A stretch of DNA of 10,387 bases from Gammaproteobacteria bacterium HGW-Gammaproteobacteria-14 (GTDB lineage: Bacteria; Pseudomonadota; Gammaproteobacteria; Pseudomonadales; Alcanivoracaceae), in NCBI GenBank assembly GCA_002840115.1, contig PGZG01000054.1, forward strand, positions 1-10,387, given 5' to 3'. Of this stretch, positions 7,640-10,387 are shown piece after piece. The position numbers were made by a program, and so were the translations under genes. The notes below the pieces were generated by a model. That model saw only the letters and a program-made list of their open reading frames with translations, had not been told where the DNA came from and did no database searches. Numbering within the stretch: the first letter of the stretch is position 1; every line of letters begins with the position of its first letter.

Positions 7640-8110
7640 ATGCCAAGACGTCGCGTCGCTGCGAAGCGTGAAATCCTGCCTGATCCGAAGTTCAACAGTC
7701 AGTTGTTGGCCAAGTTCATCAACCACGTTATGGAGTCCGGTAAAAAGTCCGTGGCTGAGCGTATCGTGTATGGTGCCTTGGAAACGGTTCAGGAACGTAA
7801 AAAAGCTGATCCTCTGGAAATGTTTGAAAAGGCACTTGATGCCATTCGTCCGGTTGTCGAAGTGAAATCCCGTCGTGTCGGTGGTGCCACCTATCAGGTG
7901 CCGGTTGAGGTTCGTCCCAGCCGTCGTACCGCGCTGGCCATGCGCTGGCTGGTAGATTACGCCTCCAAGCGTGGCGAGAAGAGCATGGCTGCCCGTTTGG
8001 CCGGCGAGATTATGGACGCTGCTGAAGGCAAAGGCGCTGCAATCAAGAAGCGTGAAGATGTGCACCGCATGGCGGAAGCGAACAAAGCGTTCTCGCACTA
8101 CCGTTTCTGA
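7640..8110 (+). CDS. rpsG: 30S ribosomal protein S7
   Basis: S7 is the primary assembly protein of the 30S head. It binds the 3' domain of 16S rRNA and lies near the E site and mRNA exit. The product is 156 residues, the common bacterial length (E. coli K-12 carries a longer C-terminal form). Recognisable parts: the basic N-terminus MPRRRVAAKREILPDPKF, the helical block KFINHVMESGKKSVAERIVY, the RRVGGATYQVPVEVRPSRR beta-hairpin segment (about residues 77-95) and the C-terminal REDVHRMAEANKAFSHYRF. The ATG at 7640 has SD GGAG 8 nt upstream. In E. coli S7 is the translational repressor of this operon, which gives the folded spacer just upstream its interest. The stop is followed 30 nt later by fusA. 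No anomalies. Confidence 0.99.
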   Translation: MPRRRVAAKREILPDPKFNSQLLAKFINHVMESGKKSVAERIVYGALETVQERKKADPLEMFEKALDAIRPVVEVKSRRVGGATYQVPVEVRPSRRTALAMRWLVDYASKRGEKSMAARLAGEIMDAAEGKGAAIKKREDVHRMAEANKAFSHYRF

Positions 8111-8127
8111 TAATTCGCCGACATTAC

Positions 8128-8132
8128 GAGGA
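8128..8132 (+). promoter_or_regulatory. Ribosome binding site of fusA
   Basis: GAGGA ends 8 nt before the GTG start at 8141. It supports GTG as the true start, since the protein then begins MARKTPLSRYRNIGI, as in other EF-G proteins, and no ATG lies nearby in frame. The gap to rpsG is only 30 nt, which suits translational coupling from rpsG into fusA, as known in the E. coli str operon. Confidence 0.8.
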
Positions 8133-8140
8133 CATTTATC

Positions 8141-10237
8141 GTGGCTAGAAAGACTCCCCTGTCGCGTTACCGCAATATCGGTATCAGCGCACATATTGAC
8201 GCCGGCAAAACCACCACTACCGAGCGCGTCCTGTTCTATACCGGTGTGTCGCACAAGATTGGTGAAGTGCATGACGGCGCCGCAACCATGGACTGGATGG
8301 CGCAGGAGCAGGAGCGTGGTATTACCATCACCTCTGCGGCGACCACCTGTTTCTGGTCGGGCATGGACAAAAGCTTTCAGGAGCACCGTATCAATATCAT
8401 TGATACCCCGGGGCACGTTGACTTCACTATTGAAGTAGAGCGTTCCATGCGGGTGTTGGATGGTGCGGTGATGGTGTATTGCGCCGTAGGTGGCGTACAG
8501 CCCCAGTCCGAAACCGTATGGCGCCAAGCCAACAAATACCGCGTGCCGCGTCTTGCGTTCGTTAACAAAATGGACCGTACCGGCGCTAATTTCCTGCGCG
8601 TGGTTGAGCAGATGCATTCTCGCCTGCAAGCGAATGTTGTTGCCATGCAGCTGCCGATTGGTCAGGAAGATGAATTTAAAGGCGTTGTTGACCTGGTCAA
8701 CATGAAGGCTATCTGGTGGAACGAAGATGACAAAGGCGTCACTTTCGAACTGAAAGATCCGCCTGCCGAAATGATCGATCAGTGCAAGGAATGGCGCGAA
8801 AAATTGGTTGAGGCTGCTGCTGAAGCCAACGAAGAGCTGATGGAAAAATATCTCGGTGGTGATGAGTTGAGCATCGACGAGATCTATGCAGCCATTCGCA
8901 CCCGAGTCTTGGCGAGCGAAATTGTCCCTGTATTCTGTGGTTCTGCTTTCAAGAACAAAGGCGTGCAGGCGATGCTGGATGCGGTTGTCCGCTATCTGCC
9001 AGCCCCGGATGACGTTGAAGCTATACGTGGTGAGCTGCTGAATGGCGAGCCGGCGGAGCGTAAATCCTCTGATGATGAACCGTTTGCAGCGTTGGCATTT
9101 AAAATTGCTACGGATCCATTCGTTGGTTCTTTGACGTTTATCCGGGTCTACTCCGGTGTACTTAAGTCTGGTGATTCCATTCTTAATGCCACCAAGGACC
9201 GTAAAGAGCGCGTTGGTCGTTTGCTGCAGATGCACGCAAACAATCGCGAAGAGATTAAAGAAGTATTGGCGGGTGATATCGCTGCCTGTGTGGGCATGAA
9301 GGACGTTACCACCGGTGAAACCCTGTGCGCACTGGATAAGCCGATTATCCTTGAGCGTATGGAATTCCCGGAGCCGGTAATTTCTGTTGCGGTTGAGCCG
9401 AAGTCCAAGGCTGATCAGGAAAAAATGGGCTTGGCGCTGGGTCGTCTGGCACAGGAAGATCCTTCTTTCCGTGTGCGCACCGATGAAGAGTCCGGGCAGA
9501 CTATTATTTCCGGTATGGGCGAGTTGCACCTGGATATCATCGTTGACCGTATGAAACGCGAATTCAACGTTGAAGCCAATATTGGCGCTCCTCAGGTGGC
9601 CTACCGCGAAACGATTCGCAAGAGTGTTGAGCAGGAAGGCAAGTTTGTCCGTCAGTCTGGTGGTCGCGGCCAGTATGGTCACGTCTGGTTGCGCATTGAG
9701 CCGCAAGAGCCAGGTACTGGTATTGATTTCGCCGAAGAAGTTGTCGGTGGTGCGGTGCCGAAAGAATACTTCAGCGCTGTAGAGAAAGGCGTGCGTGAGC
9801 AGCTGCAAAATGGTTGTATCGCTGGCTTCCCGATGGTGGATGTCAAGGTCACCCTGTACGACGGTTCTTACCACGAAGTTGACTCCAACGAAAACGCCTT
9901 CCGTATGGCGGGTTCGATGGGTGTTAAAGAGGGCGCGCGTAAAGCAAGCCCGGTTATCCTTGAGCCGATGATGAAGGTCGAGGTGGAAACGCCGGAAGAC
10001 TACATGGGCGATATCATGGGTGACATGAACCGTCGTCGTGGCATGGTTCAGGGCATGGAAGACATGATGGGGGGCTCCAAAGCAATTCGCGCGGAAGTGC
10101 CGCTGTCTGAAATGTTTGGTTATGCCACCAGCCTGCGTTCCATGTCTCAGGGTCGTGCGACCTTCTCCATGGAGTTCTTGAAGTACAACGAGGCGCCGAA
10201 CAACGTCGCTGAGCAAATCATTAAAAAGAACGGCTGA
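8141..10237 (+). CDS. fusA: Elongation factor G
   Basis: EF-G is the GTPase that drives translocation of tRNA and mRNA on the ribosome and, with RRF, ribosome recycling. The product is 698 residues (E. coli 704). GTP-binding motifs are intact: P-loop AHIDAGKTT (residues 17-25), switch I RGITI (59-63), DTPGH (88-92), NKMD (142-145) and GSAF (267-270). The middle carries the domain II block FKIATDPFVGSLTFIRVYSG, then GMGELHLDIIVDRMKREF of domain III. Domain IV has GSYHEVDSNE with the tip His578, near the position that reaches the decoding site. The C-terminal domain has EVPLSEMFGYATSLRS. Start is GTG. It belongs to the main str-operon fusA type by position and motifs, not the second EF-G copy some gammaproteobacteria have. 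A methionine-rich patch (MVQGMEDMMGG, near residue 640) is mildly unusual. The stop codon lies in a hairpin shared with the fusA–tuf gap. Confidence 0.99.
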   Translation: MARKTPLSRYRNIGISAHIDAGKTTTTERVLFYTGVSHKIGEVHDGAATMDWMAQEQERGITITSAATTCFWSGMDKSFQEHRINIIDTPGHVDFTIEVERSMRVLDGAVMVYCAVGGVQPQSETVWRQANKYRVPRLAFVNKMDRTGANFLRVVEQMHSRLQANVVAMQLPIGQEDEFKGVVDLVNMKAIWWNEDDKGVTFELKDPPAEMIDQCKEWREKLVEAAAEANEELMEKYLGGDELSIDEIYAAIRTRVLASEIVPVFCGSAFKNKGVQAMLDAVVRYLPAPDDVEAIRGELLNGEPAERKSSDDEPFAALAFKIATDPFVGSLTFIRVYSGVLKSGDSILNATKDRKERVGRLLQMHANNREEIKEVLAGDIAACVGMKDVTTGETLCALDKPIILERMEFPEPVISVAVEPKSKADQEKMGLALGRLAQEDPSFRVRTDEESGQTIISGMGELHLDIIVDRMKREFNVEANIGAPQVAYRETIRKSVEQEGKFVRQSGGRGQYGHVWLRIEPQEPGTGIDFAEEVVGGAVPKEYFSAVEKGVREQLQNGCIAGFPMVDVKVTLYDGSYHEVDSNENAFRMAGSMGVKEGARKASPVILEPMMKVEVETPEDYMGDIMGDMNRRRGMVQGMEDMMGGSKAIRAEVPLSEMFGYATSLRSMSQGRATFSMEFLKYNEAPNNVAEQIIKKNG

Positions 10238-10249
10238 TTCGTCAGCCGT
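10230..10249 (+). repeat. TTCG-loop hairpin overlapping the fusA stop codon
   Basis: ACGGCTGA (10230-10237) pairs perfectly with TCAGCCGT (10242-10249) around the loop TTCG (10238-10241), giving 8 base pairs. The fusA stop TGA (10235-10237) forms the top of the left arm. What follows is CTCAACTGAATATAG, without a T run, so a canonical terminator is unlikely and tuf is expected to be read through. It may act in mRNA processing or stability, or tune fusA–tuf coupling. Function is not known from the sequence. Confidence 0.7.
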
Positions 10250-10266
10250 CTCAACTGAATATAGAA

Positions 10267-10270
10267 GAGG
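10267..10270 (+). promoter_or_regulatory. Ribosome binding site of tuf
   Basis: GAGG (within AGAGGT) lies 9 nt before the GTG start at 10280. It supports GTG as the start codon, which gives the conserved N-terminus MAKGKFERNKPHVNVG. The preceding gap is AT-rich and open after the hairpin. Confidence 0.75.
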
Positions 10271-10279
10271 TAATAAATC

Positions 10280-10387
10280 GTGGCAAAAGGAAAATTCGAG
10301 CGTAATAAACCGCATGTAAACGTTGGCACCATTGGTCACGTTGACCACGGTAAGACCACGCTGACAGCGGCGCTGACCAAAGTATGC
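10280..10387 (+). CDS. tuf: Elongation factor Tu (3'-truncated)
   Basis: EF-Tu is the GTPase that brings aminoacyl-tRNA to the ribosomal A site. Only 36 codons are in the window, and the frame remains open to the last base. They read MAKGKFERNKPHVNVGTIGH and continue with the P-loop GHVDHGKT (residues 19-26), followed by LTAALTKVC, which is unmistakable. Residue 9 is Asn where Thr is common. Start is GTG with a GAGG SD 9 nt upstream. Lying 42 nt after fusA, it is the usual str-operon copy. Many gammaproteobacteria have a second near-identical tuf elsewhere, so whether this is called tufA or tufB cannot be decided here. Confidence 0.97.
   Translation, partial: MAKGKFERNKPHVNVGTIGHVDHGKTTLTAALTKVC

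Noticed and set aside
7535..10348. A 937-codon open frame on the minus strand across rpsG, fusA and the start of tuf.
   Set aside because: It lies antisense to highly conserved genes, starts without a supporting ribosome site, and its translation (many His, Arg, Asn, Phe) resembles no family I know. Codon bias in the real genes avoids stops in this frame, which explains its length.

Overview
The window is a contiguous piece of the rpoBC–str gene cluster of a gammaproteobacterium, all on the + strand: the 3' two-thirds of rpoB, then complete rpoC, rpsL, rpsG and fusA, and the first 36 codons of tuf. RpoC aligns almost without gaps to the E. coli protein as I know it, yet several details (TTG start of rpoC, rpsL directly after rpoC, wording of the RpoC C-terminal half) look more like Pseudomonas and its relatives (Pseudomonadales/Oceanospirillales/Cellvibrionales) than like enteric bacteria, where rpoBC and str are in separate places. 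Genus cannot be fixed from this sequence alone.

Layout: rpoB (partial, 1-2685), a 60-nt spacer with a GNRA-loop hairpin and a strong Shine-Dalgarno (SD) site, rpoC (2746-6948), a 127-nt spacer holding an 11-bp inverted repeat and a near-consensus sigma-70 promoter, rpsL (7076-7450), a 189-nt spacer that can fold into about five hairpins, rpsG (7640-8110), a 30-nt gap, fusA (8141-10237), a 42-nt gap with a hairpin that swallows the fusA stop codon, and tuf (10280 to the window end). Three of the five visible starts are not ATG (rpoC TTG; fusA and tuf GTG).

Together the genes make the catalytic core of RNA polymerase (beta and beta'), two proteins of the small ribosomal subunit (S12 in the decoding centre, S7 in the head) and the two main elongation GTPases (EF-G and EF-Tu). 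Every gene is intact, with its catalytic, zinc-binding or GTP-binding residues present. I see no mobile element, CRISPR array, tRNA, or accessory or defence system, and no unknown gene. The parts worth a second look are in the spacers: the promoter whose -35 box sits in the loop of an inverted repeat before rpsL, the folded rpsL–rpsG spacer (candidate S7 autoregulatory site), and the fusA–tuf hairpin.
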